Assembly (NCBI GenBank): GCA_963585895.1
Contig: OY757934.1
Coordinates: 35,581,268 to 35,645,267, forward strand
Origin: Sepioteuthis lessoniana
Taxonomy: Eukaryota > Mollusca > Cephalopoda > Myopsida > Loliginidae
DNA: 64,000 nt
Direction: 5' to 3'
Below, one piece after another: positions 46,305 through 57,780 of the stretch. A program made the position numbers and the translations under genes. The notes beneath the pieces were generated by a model, which was not told the DNA's origin, did not search any database, and worked only from the letters and a program-made list of their open reading frames with translations. Within the stretch, counting starts at the first letter, position 1; each line of letters begins with the position of its first letter.

Positions 46305-46596
46305 CATCCTATTTACCAACCCCTCCGCTCGGGCAGGATATGACACAAGGTCAATTTTTAAGCGGATTTTAACAGGTTTTAATTCAGAGTTTTCCTTCTC
46401 CTAGACTAGTTGCCTCACCAAGGCTGAAGAACCTAGTCTGTCCTACTATTTACCCATAGCTGGAGGGAGAATAATTGTATTCATACCTTTCCCAAGGGTA
46501 TTAGTTCTATGTGAAATGCAATCAGTCTCGTCCAGGATTTGAACTCATGTCGCCATGTTCATTTCCTACGACGACAACAATTACACCACAGGCACC
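46305..46596 (-). mobile_element. SINE family C, 12-bp TSD
   Basis: Minus strand has the full family: GGTGCCTGTGGTGTAATTGT head, GAGTTCAAATCCTGGACG, ACCCTTGGGAAAGGTATGAA, CCAGCTATGGGTAAATAGTA, AGGCAACTAGTCTAGGAG, ending AGGGGTTGGTAAATAGG. TCATAATGTGTT occurs at 46293-46304 and 46597-46608. It inserted beside an older, diverged family C fragment in the same orientation (46609-46790). Confidence 0.9.
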
Positions 46597-46608
46597 TCAT
46601 AATGTGTT

Positions 46609-46790
46609 AGTCAGGGATTTGAATTGAGCTGTCCTTCTCCTAGACTGATTTACCCACCAGAACCACAAAACCCAGTGTGCTCTACTGATTTATCAATAAC
46701 TGGGACAAATAGATTTATGCCTTTCTCAAGGGCATTAGTGTAAAGTGAATGCAAATAACACTAGCAGGATGTATGAACTCTTACCAATTA
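46609..46790 (-). mobile_element. Older SINE family C fragment
   Basis: Reverse complement retains GAGTTCATACATCCTGC, CACTAATGCCCTTGAGAAAG, CAGTAGAGCACACTGGG and CTAGGAGAAGG in family order with many changes. Confidence 0.6.
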
Positions 46791-47104
46791 TATTGTCCAC
46801 ATAAATATCCTTTACACTTCCTAAATAACATTATCAGACATTAGGGAATGAAAATTCTAGTATCATTTTGTAGCAATTTTCTTCTTCCCTATCTTTTCTA
46901 AATTATTTCTATTGTTGACAAATTGGATGATTGGCCATAGATAGTTTCAATAAACAAATTTTACTTGACTAAAGCTGTCTCCTATAAAAGTCATTATTCA
47001 TACTTGTTGTTGCTTATTATATGAAGGATGAGTTGTTGGTTTGAGAAAATAAATGATAAATAGTCAATATAGCAATATGAAGAGGTAATTCTTAAAACAA
47101 AGTG

Positions 47105-48153
47105 TGACGGGAAAATTGATTAAAATCCCTAAACGGGACTTTATTTTCGCACGTGTGAAGACGGGGCAGGTTGGCACTTGATCCCCTACAGAAATAAGTC
47201 CTGTTCAGAGTTCTTTTCTCAGGCAGATAAGAACTGGCATATTACGTGAGGGAACAATATAGGGCCAGACTGACCACCGCTGGCAAAGGGGTCCAAAATT
47301 TCACACTATCACACACCCACCAGGCCGCTAAACTTCTTTCCCTTAGATAATAGAAGAATACGGGCCTATAGGTCTTAGTTGTAATAATATTAATATTGCT
47401 ACAGTCGGCAACTCCGGTTTCCCGTGTGATACTTTAGGAATTAATAGGACAGTTCTAAGCAAGATAATGTAAGGCGAATAGAAGCTGAAAGGAAAGCATG
47501 GAATAATAACATAGACCACATGGTAAAATGAAAATACATAGGTTCTTTACTACGGTTATATATATATATATATACTTTCAAAATGTCAAAGATATATAAT
47601 AGGATAGTCCATGAATATAAATGTCTTTTCCTGGCTTTTATCCTTTTCCAAATTGAGAGAGAGAGTGGTAACAAAATTTGGGTATAACGGAAAAATGTCC
47701 CAAAGTTACTTATCTTATTTTTTTGACGGGGTTCCACTGGAGAATTTCTCTTCTTTCACGGGCTAATAGACTTTGTACTGTTTTTAATGCTGGCTTGAAG
47801 GATTTTGGAGTTCTTCGTGTCTCAGTCTTTTTGTCTTTAGCCCGGAGTAAAATGGCTATCGTCCGTCTGCCACGAGCGTTGCCCAAAAACTCCTTTTTTT
47901 TGTATTTACTTCTGTTGAGGGGAAGGGAACCCCACTTCCGTTTGGGGTCCCCCGCCAATCATTTGGCTTCATTTTCTCTTTCCCCTTCCGATGTCCGGCG
48001 ACCCAAGGTCACTTAGGTGCGAACATCTGTGTGACCCACATTCTCTCATAACGGTCACTTTTTGACTGCTAGATAATGTTAGTTCAACGGGGGGGGGAGT
48101 ATCATTCCCACCTCCTCGTCTCCGTGAGCCATCACGTGACAAAAGCATATTCA
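47105..48153 (-). mobile_element. Candidate ~1.05-kb solo LTR
   Basis: On the minus strand it starts TGAATATGCTTTTGTC and ends TTTCCCGTCA, with a polyadenylation signal (AATAAA in GCGAAAATAAAGTCCCG) close to the 3' end. Possible 5-bp duplication AAGTG/CAGTG (47100-47104, 48154-48158) has one mismatch. GC-rich segments and pyrimidine tracts contrast with the flanks. Open frames on both strands (for example 47678-48016) show no homology and overlap each other, as expected for LTR sequence. Family unknown. Confidence 0.45.
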
Positions 48154-48159
48154 CAGTGA

Positions 48160-49220
48160 AGAACTAAAAAAAGAAAGAAAAGAAACAATATTCAAACTGA
48201 TCTTCACATGTTATATTCCATGAATATATACAGCTTTTTGTCTTTTTACTGTTTTTTTTATATTGGGTTACCCAAAATGGTTCAGTCTATTAAGTAAAAA
48301 AAAAAAAAAAAAATGAAAAACAAACTTTTTCATTGTCAGTATAGCTTTAACACTATATTTACTGTTTTATTCTACTGTTGGTTAACTTTTGGGTCAATTT
48401 ATATTTCCATTTAAGATTTTTTTTTTTTTTTTTTAAAAGTCTTTCTCAGCAGAGGACTTCTTGATATATTTTGCATTATTCCAGAAGATTGATAATTTTT
48501 TTAAGAGGGTTCTCAAAAAACCATAATAATTGCTAATCTAAAGGTGAAATATCTGGTAAATATTATTGAGTGAAAACTTCCCAACTATGCTCTTACAATT
48601 TTTTCTGATCTCTAAAGAAATATACAGTGTATTGTTATCCTGATAAAATATTGCATCTTTTTTTCTTAACTAATTTCAGATGTTTTTCAACAATTATTAT
48701 CTTCAATAAGTTTTAGTAGGAGTAGTACTTGTTCAAATGGATTGTTTTATTCCATGTAAGAAGTGCTTCCAATCCCATCATGTGTATAGTATTTTCTTTA
48801 AATGAAAACTGGATTTTATATGCTAGAAGAGGTTTATTTCCTTTGTACCATGATCTATAGTGTAGTAATGTATCTATGTCTCGTCACTCATTTACTTGAA
48901 TTAAAAAAGATATTTCTATGTTAGAGAAATGAACTATATCCAAAAATATATGGTTATTTATTTCCTTATCAAAAAGGACTAATACAGTCAAGATGGTGCA
49001 AAGATTTTTAACATTTAAATTAGGTATTTTTAATATTTTGGCTATCTCCTAAAATATCAATTATCTTTAAGTAATATTTTAATTTGATCAATTTCAATCT
49101 CTATAGGTCTGTCTGTTCAGCAAGAAAACTACAGCCCAAAACTTTACAAACAAATTTTGACATATTTGATCACTTTCTTCAGTGTTTACACATATCTTTT
49201 GTGCATTACATTTTTACTTT
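48160..49220. other. AT-rich intronic sequence
   Basis: Poly-A and poly-T runs near 48297-48314 and 48419-48434, otherwise nothing recognised. Confidence 0.5.
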
Positions 49221-49226
49221 TCTAAA

Positions 49227-49405
49227 ATGACCAGAAAATCTGGCAAACATTGCATGCAACATATGGAACTACTGAACAGCTGTTTCAACCTCAGTGGGAG
49301 AAATTACAGTATACACTCCTGATGAGATATAAGAAGATCTAAACAGCTGTCCAGTGGTTCTGTATGTCACACACAGTGTTTGCTGCATTTTCTGGTCATG
49401 GTAAT
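49227..49405. repeat. Palindromic pair of decayed hammerhead units
   Basis: The two arms are inverse copies of the hammerhead element at 33388-33832: ATGACCAGAAAAT at the left end, ATTTTCTGGTCATGGTAATT at the right. The plus-strand arm keeps stem I CACTC/CAGTG (one mismatch), CTGATGA (49319-49325), AAAC, AGCT and GTC (49349-49351) but has T in place of the essential G of GAAA at 49340. The minus-strand arm keeps GAAACAGCTG but has lost most of CTGATGA. Both are probably inactive. Confidence 0.75.
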
Positions 49406-49409
49406 TCAA

Positions 49410-52400
49410 TTTACAAATTTAAGTCTTATAACAAAGTTAAACTTTAGAATACCTGATATAAATTGGAAAAAATAGAAAGTGTCTATTTAACTGTTTCTTT
49501 CAATGCTTTTTTGTGTTGAATGACCTTTTCATCTTGTAACTAGTCAGGAAAGAATGGAGCTTTCATGTGTTCCAGGCATCTTCTTTTTTTTTTTTTCCTG
49601 ATTATAAGCATGACTTATGATATATAGTGAAATAGTCTGGCTGTAACTTTCTTAATCAACTGAAAAAGAACCCATTGCAAAAAAGACTTAAATAGCGTAG
49701 GGGAATTCAAAACCAGCTCCTGGTACCAATGATTTTTTTCTTCTTGTATTGAGATTTGTATTTGTCTAGAAAAGATATTTGTGTTTTCTTAAATTTCTTA
49801 CTGTTGATTCAAAAATGCCTGTGAGTGAAGGGGGATTGTTATGTGTTCTGTTGTGGGGTGGAGGACAGTTGCATGCTAAACTGAATTTTAGTTGGAATTA
49901 ATTTGGATCTCTCGAGTCAGAAATAGCCCCAATAATGACTCCCTTTCCTCATCCCATTTTGGGATGCTACAGAAAAAAAAAATTCAGTTTTCTTCTTTTA
50001 GAATAAGAACTTTTGAGATTGTATCTTCCAAAATACTTGATGACTAAAGAAGGATTACTGTTATTTGCATCAAGTCATTATTTGTGGAAATGCTCTTGTT
50101 GCTGTTTATGAGTACTATCAAATAGTCCATCTTGAATAAAAATGGATTTGGGGATTTTTTAGAATTGTTAAGTAGTATTACTTATTCTAATTTAAATGAC
50201 TGTAATATAACTGCTTTTCAGTATTGAATCTACTGACTTTTGTTAGAATCTCTCTGCAAAATATTATGGTTTTTCAATCCTCTTGAAATCTGTTATCACT
50301 AAACATACTTTTCATTGATTTTAGACATTTGAAAAAAATCTCCATTATATTGATTTTTTTTCCCCCTTCTTTTTAGTTGGGGACTCATCTGGACTATAAA
50401 ATCATCTTGAGTTTGTAAATGTTCTGATTTGTTGATCTGTTTTTTTTTCTTTTTCTTTGGAATTTTTCTTCCCCTTTAACTGGTGCTGCGTCTATCATAG
50501 GTGAATAAAGAATTAAAGAAAAAAGTGAAGTTTTAATGAATGGGATACAACAACAATCATTTTTTTAAAACTACTTTAAGAGGAAATAACCCTTAATCTC
50601 AGTTTACAATAGGGCATTTTTATACAAATAAAGCAAGAGAACTCTATGGTGTTATGCCTTACTAAACTAAAACCTGACTAATAACAATTGAATAAACAAA
50701 TGACTATCGACAATAAAGCACGATGAAAAGAAGCAAATTGTATGAAATTGATGTTGATTAAAGACGTTTGTCCTATGATGAATGATATAATCATTCTTTG
50801 TAGTTGAATTTTTTTCCCTTTAGTTTTCATAAGCAAATCTAGATTCTGATGACAGAATGTTTTCTATATTTGTTTCCAAAAAACAAAAAAAAAAATCATC
50901 AATTATGTTTTCTTATTGTCATTGATGCAATGTATGTTTCCTTTGACTGTGTACAAATAAAGGGTTTCTAATAACATTATTTATTGTTAAAAGCAAATGA
51001 CCAACTTCATTATACTTTTGATTTAATATCTGTCAAATCAGATCCCATAAACATTTATATAGTTCCTCTCATCAACTTTCATCTTGTGTATTTCATTCAG
51101 TTTTGATGGTGTTCATCTTTCAGAACAATTGGCTATGAAACCATTTTTAGCTCAGATATGTACATGGTCACCTAATTATTTAACACATCTTGACTAGGAA
51201 CAAGAGCATGTATATTATTTTCTTTTTGATTTATGCATTAAAATACAGGCCATGGGCAAGTAAAACTATATAAAGAGCAATAGTTTGTTTCAACACTCTA
51301 AATATTCAAAAAAGGTTCAATAAAATCAAATTTTTCTTGGGGTTATTTAAACAATAATTTGGAGTGTGAGGTAATAATACATGTTTTCTTATAAAGACAC
51401 AACTTTGGTATTGCTCAAGTTAATATCTTGAAAATGTAAATGTCATTAGTGATTTTCCTTTCTTTGAATCATGAAGAATACTGAAGAAAAAAAAAAAGGA
51501 TTAAATTATTTCTGTAGATATGTAGACTTTTTGGCAATTTGATGGTCATTATTCGGCCATGTTTAAACTTTGCTTATTATGTCTTATCTGTTTAGTTCTC
51601 CATTAATTTCCTGATATAGTAGAGGTTTTATTAATTTATCTTGACTAAAAGGTATTTCTACTGGATATGAGTGGGGAACCAACAAGACTGGTTATGATCT
51701 ATACGCTTGTAACTACCTATCTATTTTGTGTGTGTGTCACACTTTGTTATAATTATACATGTAACTGTTTTTATTAGACTAAATGATTTAACAAAAGTCT
51801 CACTATTTAAGGAATGAAAATTTGTACATTTATATATCCACTGAATTTTCACAGGTTCAGCTAGTACCAAGTAAATGCAGTTAAGACGTAATTTTTTTTC
51901 TTTTTTTCGTGCAGCTATAAGATAAATAGTTTTGCAATTGAACAACTGCATATTGAATTTAGTCATATTGCCAACAATATTTTATCTTTTCGTTTAAAAT
52001 TGTATTAAATCCAATGATAAAATGTTTGAAGGTTAATCTAAAACTTCATCTTCATTGTCTGAATTTCATTCTTCAAGTGTCAGAATCTGTTCAGTTTTTC
52101 AATACGTTCATCTTATAATTGATGAATATTCTGCTTGACACACTTAATTACAATATGTTACAGAATAAAAGCCGACAATCAGTTGATGGCAAGTCATGCC
52201 GTGTGGTGGTAAGTCTATCATTTGTATTTATAACTAACTAGAAATAAAATCCCTGTCTTTTGCTCATCAGGTGTTGAATATTTTCTGCTTTTTTGTAGAT
52301 GGCTTTTAATTCATACTTTCAGTGACTTGGTCAAAATTTATAATTTTATTGTTTAGAAATTTTTATCCTTATAGAATTTTGATTGAACCAATTATTTTGC

Positions 52401-52516
52401 TTAAACCTGAATGTTTCAGTTACATTTTTAATTCTCTGCATGTACAGCTGTATACGTTGAAAGAATAAAATGATTGTTGTGTATAGGTCAGATTTTAAAT
52501 ACCTAATTTTAAAAAT
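49410..52516. other. AT-rich intronic sequence
   Basis: 3.1 kb in which I see no gene, RNA gene or recognisable repeat. Confidence 0.5.
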
Positions 52517-52748
52517 TGGGGGCTGTAGTCTAATCACCAAAGTGCTTGACTGCTGTCTTGAAGTAAGGGAGTTCAAATTCCAGTTGGGCTACTACATTCA
52601 CTTTCAGATTAATACCCTTGGGAAAGGTATGAACCCCCTTATCTTTTGGGTATGGATTAAATTGTATTACTGCTGTTCTTCTACAAAAATGGCTTTGACA
52701 TTAAATTACTCATAAAGGTTGATTTGCCATTAAACAAAGAAACCAAAC
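52517..52748 (+). mobile_element. SINE family B, old diverged copy
   Basis: GGGAGTTCAAATTCCAGTTG (B-box region), CATTCACTTTCAGATTAATA, CCCTTGGGAAAGGTATGAAC, GGGTATGGATTAAATTG, tail ATGGCTTTGACATTAAATTA and AAACAAAGAAACC. Confidence 0.75.
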
Positions 52749-52870
52749 TTAGATTTGTGTTGACCTATTAATATTTTGCAAGTAGTGAAATTCAAACATA
52801 ATGAAAGGGGTGAAGAGCAACCTTTGCCTTCAAAAATTAATTTCATCAATTATTTTGTTACTATAGATCA

Positions 52871-53124
52871 AGGGTCCAACCCATTAGCATAATGGTCAGA
52901 GTGTTTGCCAATGATCCAGAAGACCAGAGTTCAATCCCAACTTGAGTCATACCAAAGATACAAAAAATAGTACTTGATGCCTCCTTGCTTTTAACAGTCA
53001 GCATTATAAGGCAAGGATCAAGGTTTAGTGGAGCAATCCAGGGAAAAGAGTAGTTGCTTCCCTACCCTTCAGTTTAGTATCTATTGAAAAGTAAGCCCTC
53101 TGGTCACCCTTAATTATGGTTGAC
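52871..53124 (+). mobile_element. SINE family D with complete tRNA-like head
   Basis: CCATTAGCATAATGGTCAGA supplies the A box, AGAGTTCAATCCCAAC the B box; the body follows (GTCATACCAAAGATAC, GTACTTGATGCCTCCTTGC, GGAAAAGAGTAG, AGTTTAGTATCTATTGAAAA). This copy best shows what the full family D head looks like. Confidence 0.75.
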
Positions 53125-53172
53125 CAACTTTCATACTTACTATTATATATAAGTATATTCAATCAAATACTA

Positions 53173-53624
53173 GGATGAGTTGGAAGTTTTGCAATATTTC
53201 AGTAATGTGAGGCTCAATTCGGCAGTTCAAGATGCTTTTGTTGTGGTTGTGAAGGTGACAAACTGCACTGGACAATGAGATGCTATGCTCGCTTGATACT
53301 CTCCAAGTGGTGCTCATCAGATTTGACTTAACTGATTGCTGAGGTTCTTGCAACCTGGGTGAAATTTCTTGAACCATTTGGTTACTGTTCTGTGATCAAT
53401 TGTACCTTCACCTTTTGCGCAACAAATGTTTTTGGTTGCTTCCACTGTGTTATGGCTCAGTTCAAACTTGTAAAGGATAAGTACCTAAATTAGATTATGT
53501 GCATTCATCTGTTTAGCTTTCAAATCACACGCACAATGTGAAACAGTGTGCAGCATGTCAGCACACCAACTACCACAGAAGGTACATTCTGTGGATTGAA
53601 CAGCTTTGAACTTTTGACTCACCC
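53173..53624 (-). mobile_element. MITE E, copy 3, keeping mariner HTH sequence
   Basis: 452 bp between TA dinucleotides (53171-53172, 53625-53626). Ends: GGATGAGTTGGAAGTTTTGC and the inverse of GGGTGAGTCAAAAGTTC. The minus strand translates, with frame changes, as a mariner N-terminus: AAC...VNGSRNFT region, then VSSEHSISLSSAVCHLHNH and RIEPHITEILQNF, the second helix-turn-helix. The coding sequence then runs straight into the terminal repeat: the entire catalytic domain is absent. The same structure recurs at 5817 and 15413. Confidence 0.75.
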
Positions 53625-53755
53625 TAATATTTGACAAATTTATATTTGCACTTTCAGGTCTCTATATGCTGATAGATACTTAAGAATTTAATATTTAACA
53701 ATTTTTATTTTGTTTTATTATTAATTACAGAGGACATAAATTCAACTTTTTCCCC

Positions 53756-53757
<2 letters not shown>

Positions 53758-53797
<40 letters not shown>
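53758..53797. repeat. (TA)n microsatellite
   Basis: About 19 TA units. Confidence 0.95.
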
Positions 53798-53799
<2 letters not shown>

Positions 53800-53880
53800 T
53801 GGCTGTTGCAGATTTTATAAGTACCTAGTTGACTACCAAAGATAATTGTTATCTTATTTATAATAACTAATGTCCACTTT

Positions 53881-54124
53881 GGGGGTGTCCTCGTGGTATA
53901 ATGGTTAAAGCGATTGACTGCAGAATTGTAGTAAGCGAGTTCGTACTCCAGTCGCACTATTACGTTCACTTTCGGGCAAATACCCTTGGGAAAGGTATGA
54001 ACCCCCTTCCCCTCCTAGCTATGGGTTAAATAGTACCACTACTGTTCTTCTAGGAGTATAGGTTTGGCATTAAATAACCAACAAAGGTTGATATGCCATC
54101 AAACAAAAAACCCAAACCAAACCA
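53881..54124 (+). mobile_element. SINE family B, young copy, 16-bp TSD
   Basis: GGGGGTGTCCTCGTGGTATA head, GCGAGTTCGTACTCCAGTCG, CACTTTCGGGCAAATACCC, CTAGCTATGGGTTAAATAG, tail GGTTTGGCATTAAATAACCA. AACTAATGTCCACTTT is perfectly duplicated at 53865-53880 and 54125-54140, which suggests recent insertion. Confidence 0.93.
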
Positions 54125-54140
54125 AACTAATGTCCACTTT

Positions 54141-55275
54141 ATGTACTGTATATGTTGATATGCAAGTCATGTAAACCTCATTTATTGGCAAAAACTGGCA
54201 TCAACTTATACATAAGTAATAATTTTGGGAAGTTGAAATTGAAACATAATAGGAAGGACTAGAAGCAGCCCTTAGTTTGCAAAATGAATCCTATAAATTA
54301 AAGATTTTGTGATCATGAATCAACAGTTTAACCTATACACAAGATTGACTGATACAAGAATACATATGGTCATTTATTTTATAACTTTCTAATGATATTA
54401 GATTAAAAATTTAGAGTAACACAGTAAAATACTTCACATAGTTTACTATCATTAAAGATAATTAAAAAAAAAAATGCTTATTTGCTGGGATAAAATTTTT
54501 AATGGGTTTATCTTGCCCTTATTAAAAATCAATTAACAAATATAAGATATTTGCTCAGATAAAGGCTACAATAAATCTAGCAAATTATCTATGATTCCTA
54601 TTTCCATCTCTTCCATGATTTCAGGAATGCCTTTTTAGAACTATTTAAGTTTTATCAATTTTTTGATATTTTAATTACTAACATTTTATTGATTAATCAA
54701 CTATTAACTAGTATTAACATTGCTAACCTATTGTTGTTTTTTGCAGGGTTGGGTTGTTAATGATTAAAATTTTTTTAAAAGTTATCATTCTAAAATCTTG
54801 TTTCTTACTTCAGACATTTTTAGACTGATATTTTCATTTTTGTTGTTTTTAGAATGTTTTACTTGATACATTCTTCAGCTTTCCACTGATTTATGATACA
54901 TTTGCTGGTCTTTATAAGATTCATTGTATTGTTTTTATTTCCCCACCACCATTTCCTCAACAAGAATCCTACAATTTAACAAAGTCACAGGATTGGGCAC
55001 TAAAGTCTCATGTTAACATGGGTACAGATGGTATTAAAAGAACACTTATCTATTTTTATTCAAGAGGGATTAGCTTCTTGTTGGCTTAAAGTAAAGGAAG
55101 GATATTAATGCATATGTTGTATATAAAACCTTTTGTCTTATTTTCTCTTGAGGATAATTGACCTCTGTGAGAAGGTTTTTTAGTTAAGTTTAATTATAAA
55201 AGGCATTGAGTACAGATCCTTTCAATCTGCCTAATGACCTTTCTGGTATGATAACTGTTACTTTCTGGTTCCTAT
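54141..55275. other. AT-rich intronic sequence
   Basis: Nothing recognised. Confidence 0.5.
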
Positions 55276-55279
55276 TTTC

Positions 55280-55286
55280 TTTTTTT

Positions 55287-55318
<32 letters not shown>

Positions 55319-55326
55319 TTTTTTTG
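55280..55326. repeat. Long poly-T tract
   Basis: About 45 bases of T broken by one C and one G at the edge; responsible for poly-Phe and poly-Lys false reading frames. Confidence 0.9.
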
Positions 55327-55398
55327 TTTTAGATTCAGAATTTTGTGTTGTTTTTCTTAAGTGTTTACAACTCAATGGAACTTCATTTCAATGTTGTA

Positions 55399-56230
55399 TT
55401 GCCCAGTTGGCTGGGGCTGTAGAATACACTGACTGCACCTCTGTAGAGAGGTAACCTTCCCCAATGAGTGTCCTGGATATAACACTAAACAATCTGATGA
55501 TGAAGTTCCAGTGATGCTGGAGCTTTGGGGAATGCAGAGTACTTCTTCATTGCCATTGCTCCCAAGTCCACTCTGGCCCAGAATGGTAGCACCTGATAGG
55601 GCCCTATCTATGGGTTAAATAGAACTGCATACTTATGCTAAACTGAATTGTTTGAATTAGAAGTTTGACTAAACGGAATAGCTTGAACTAGAAATGTTTT
55701 TGACAATTAAACCATACTTACATATAAACTTCGTGCTTTGAAATGAAACTGTTTTTGACATTGAAACTCTACTTACACTAAACTGATTTGTTTAATATAG
55801 AACTGTTTTGACTTTTAACTGTGTACAAACAAAACCTGTAATTATTCTAAACTGAATTATATGAATTAGAACTGTTTGACTTAAAAGATAAACTGCGTAC
55901 TTAAATTTATACTGTGTGCTTATGCTAAACTAAATTATCTGAAATGGAACTTTTTTGACACTGAAACTGTACTTACACTAAACTGAATTGTTTAATATAG
56001 AATATTTAACTGTGTGTAAAGAAAATCTGTACTTATACTAAACTGAATTAGCTGAATTAGAACTGCTTGACTAAACTGAATAGCTTGAAAAAGAAATGTT
56101 TTTCACATTTAAACTGTGTACTTATGCTAAACTGAATTGTTTGAAATAGAATTATTTGAATAAAAATGGATTTGGCGTTAAATAACCTACAAAGGTTGAT
56201 ATGCCTTAAAACCCAAACAACCAACCAATC
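55399..56230 (+). mobile_element. SINE family A with expanded internal repeat, 10-bp TSD
   Basis: TTGCCCAGTTGGCTGGGGCT head and standard body to about 55620, then roughly ten imperfect internal units of 40-55 bp (core CTTATGCTAAACTGAATTG plus GAAATAGAACTGTTTTTGAC) to about 56150, then TGGATTTGGCGTTAAATAAC and the CCAACCAATC tail. CAATGTTGTA is duplicated at 55389-55398 and 56231-56240. At 832 bp it is the longest family A copy here. Confidence 0.9.
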
Positions 56231-56348
56231 CAATGTTGTAGGACAACTGTTCCCAACCTTTTTTGTCAAAGAACTGTTTCATTGCTATTAGTACTACAAC
56301 ATGCACCATTTTTCAGATCAAGTTTATAGTTAAACTTCATAATAAAGT

Positions 56349-56606
56349 AAAGTTGGTGGCCATAGTCAAGGGTGACCTAAAGGCTCCCTTTTCATTAACT
56401 ACTACACTGTGGTGTAGGGAGGACACTACTTCTTTCCCTGCACTGCTCCACTTTACTCTTGATCTGTACCTTATAATGCTGAGTGTTAAGCAAGGAGATA
56501 TTGAGTATCATTTTTTTGAGTCTTTGGTATGACTTGACCTGGAATTGAGCCCTTGTCTCCCAGGCCATTAATGAACACTCTATCCACTAGGCCAATGGGC
56601 TGGTTA
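56349..56606 (-). mobile_element. SINE family D, inverted copy
   Basis: Minus strand: CCATTGGCCTAGTGGATAGA (A box), AAGGGCTCAATTCCAGGTC (B box), ATACCAAAGACTC, ATACTCAATATCTCCTTGC, GTAAAGTGGAGCAGTGCAGG, AGTAGTTAATGAAAAGGGAG. Confidence 0.8.
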
Positions 56607-56841
56607 ATGCACAAGAAAACTCAATGCAAAATACAAACTTTTTGTATTATTATTATAAAAGAAAAATTTATGATTGACTTATTGTTTGACTTAATAAGAA
56701 ATATAGTTCCTATGTAAAATAATGAGTATAATAGACAAAAGTAATTAAAGCAACACATTTCCTATTAAGACTATTTCAATAATAATTATCAACTTTTAAT
56801 TTTGTCTTTTATTTGACCTTTTAATAAATAAACACGTAGAG

Positions 56842-57217
56842 GTATAATGGCCTTATCAGCTGGTTTTAAGACATGCTGACTGTATCCCCTGCAGAGGGGT
56901 AAGGCCTCTCTAAAATGTGTCCTAGGTATGACACTAAACTGCATCTTATGGTTGGGTTCCAGATCTGGGAAGTGTGGAGTATCCCTTTGTTGCCATTACT
57001 CCTCGCTCCATTCCGACTCAGATTGATAATACCTGTTTGGGTTCCATCTATGGGTCAAATAGATCTGTTTAAAAATTATCAATGCTTAATAGAATGATGT
57101 GCAAAAAAAAACTCTTCAAAAAACTACACAAATAAATGTAAATTTGAATGTACTATGTGATTTCCTAACTTCTAATCATAAGATAACTAGATGAGTTGTC
57201 ATGCCATTAAAATCAAT
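56842..57217 (+). mobile_element. SINE family A, old divergent copy
   Basis: ATGGCCTTATCAGCTGG, CCTGCAGAGGGGTAAGGCC, ATGACACTAAACTGC, GTATCCCTTTGTTGCCATTA, CCATCTATGGGTCAAATAGA, weak internal units, and GAGTTGTCATGCCATTAAAA tail. Confidence 0.6.
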
Positions 57218-57275
57218 CATAAAGATTCAAAATTAAAAAGTATTTTTTTCACAAGAAAACAATGAACTATCCAGG

Positions 57276-57780
57276 TGTAAATTTTATTGAAATTTGTGGG
57301 GATTTAGGAATTAACAGTAAAACTCCCAACTGGATATTGACTCGTCGGCTGCCAGATAAAAAATGTATAAACGCGTCGCCATGCATATGGCTCCACACAT
57401 CCATCCGGTTAAAAATCAGAAAAAAATAAAAGAAATAAAAAGTAAAGTAGCCAATGGCAAGCGGTTGCACCAAAATTAGAAGGATTTTGGAGTGGCGAAT
57501 TTGGAGCCGGTGGAGAGAGATAAATACTCAGGTTTTCTGTGAACCGGGTCTTGTCAGGAAGTGTCCGTCGAACCAACAACATCATTTTGCTGTCTGGTGT
57601 TTGGGCACCACGTTGCGTCTTGGGACGTAGCGTTGGTTAGTCCATTCACCAAGTAAATAAAGGAAAGTATGGAAGAAATGTTTTCGTCTCTTATCTGTTT
57701 CTATCTTTTCTTTTTGTATATTTCTTTTGGGACTTTCTTTGGACAAGGTATTGCGCCGGCCAGTCAACGTGGGGTAAAAT
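57276..57780 (+). mobile_element. Candidate LTR with adjoining leader fragment
   Basis: GC-rich block with TATA-like GATAAATACTC (57517-57527), AATAAA at 57656-57661, a pyrimidine-rich stretch ending TTTGGACA (about 57745), then a GCGCCGG-containing leader-like piece (57752-57776) such as follows LTRs at the primer-binding site. Start could be TGTAAATTTT (57276) or TGTGGGGATT (57295). No duplication or coding region found. Confidence 0.4.

Noticed and set aside
47678..48016. Plus-strand 112-codon open frame in the GC-rich block
   Set aside because: Overlaps opposite-strand frames, shows no domain and lies inside an LTR-like unit; no exon signals match the catulin phase.
55190..55454. Open frames rich in Phe or Lys
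   Set aside because: Produced by the long poly-T tract and SINE head; not protein coding.
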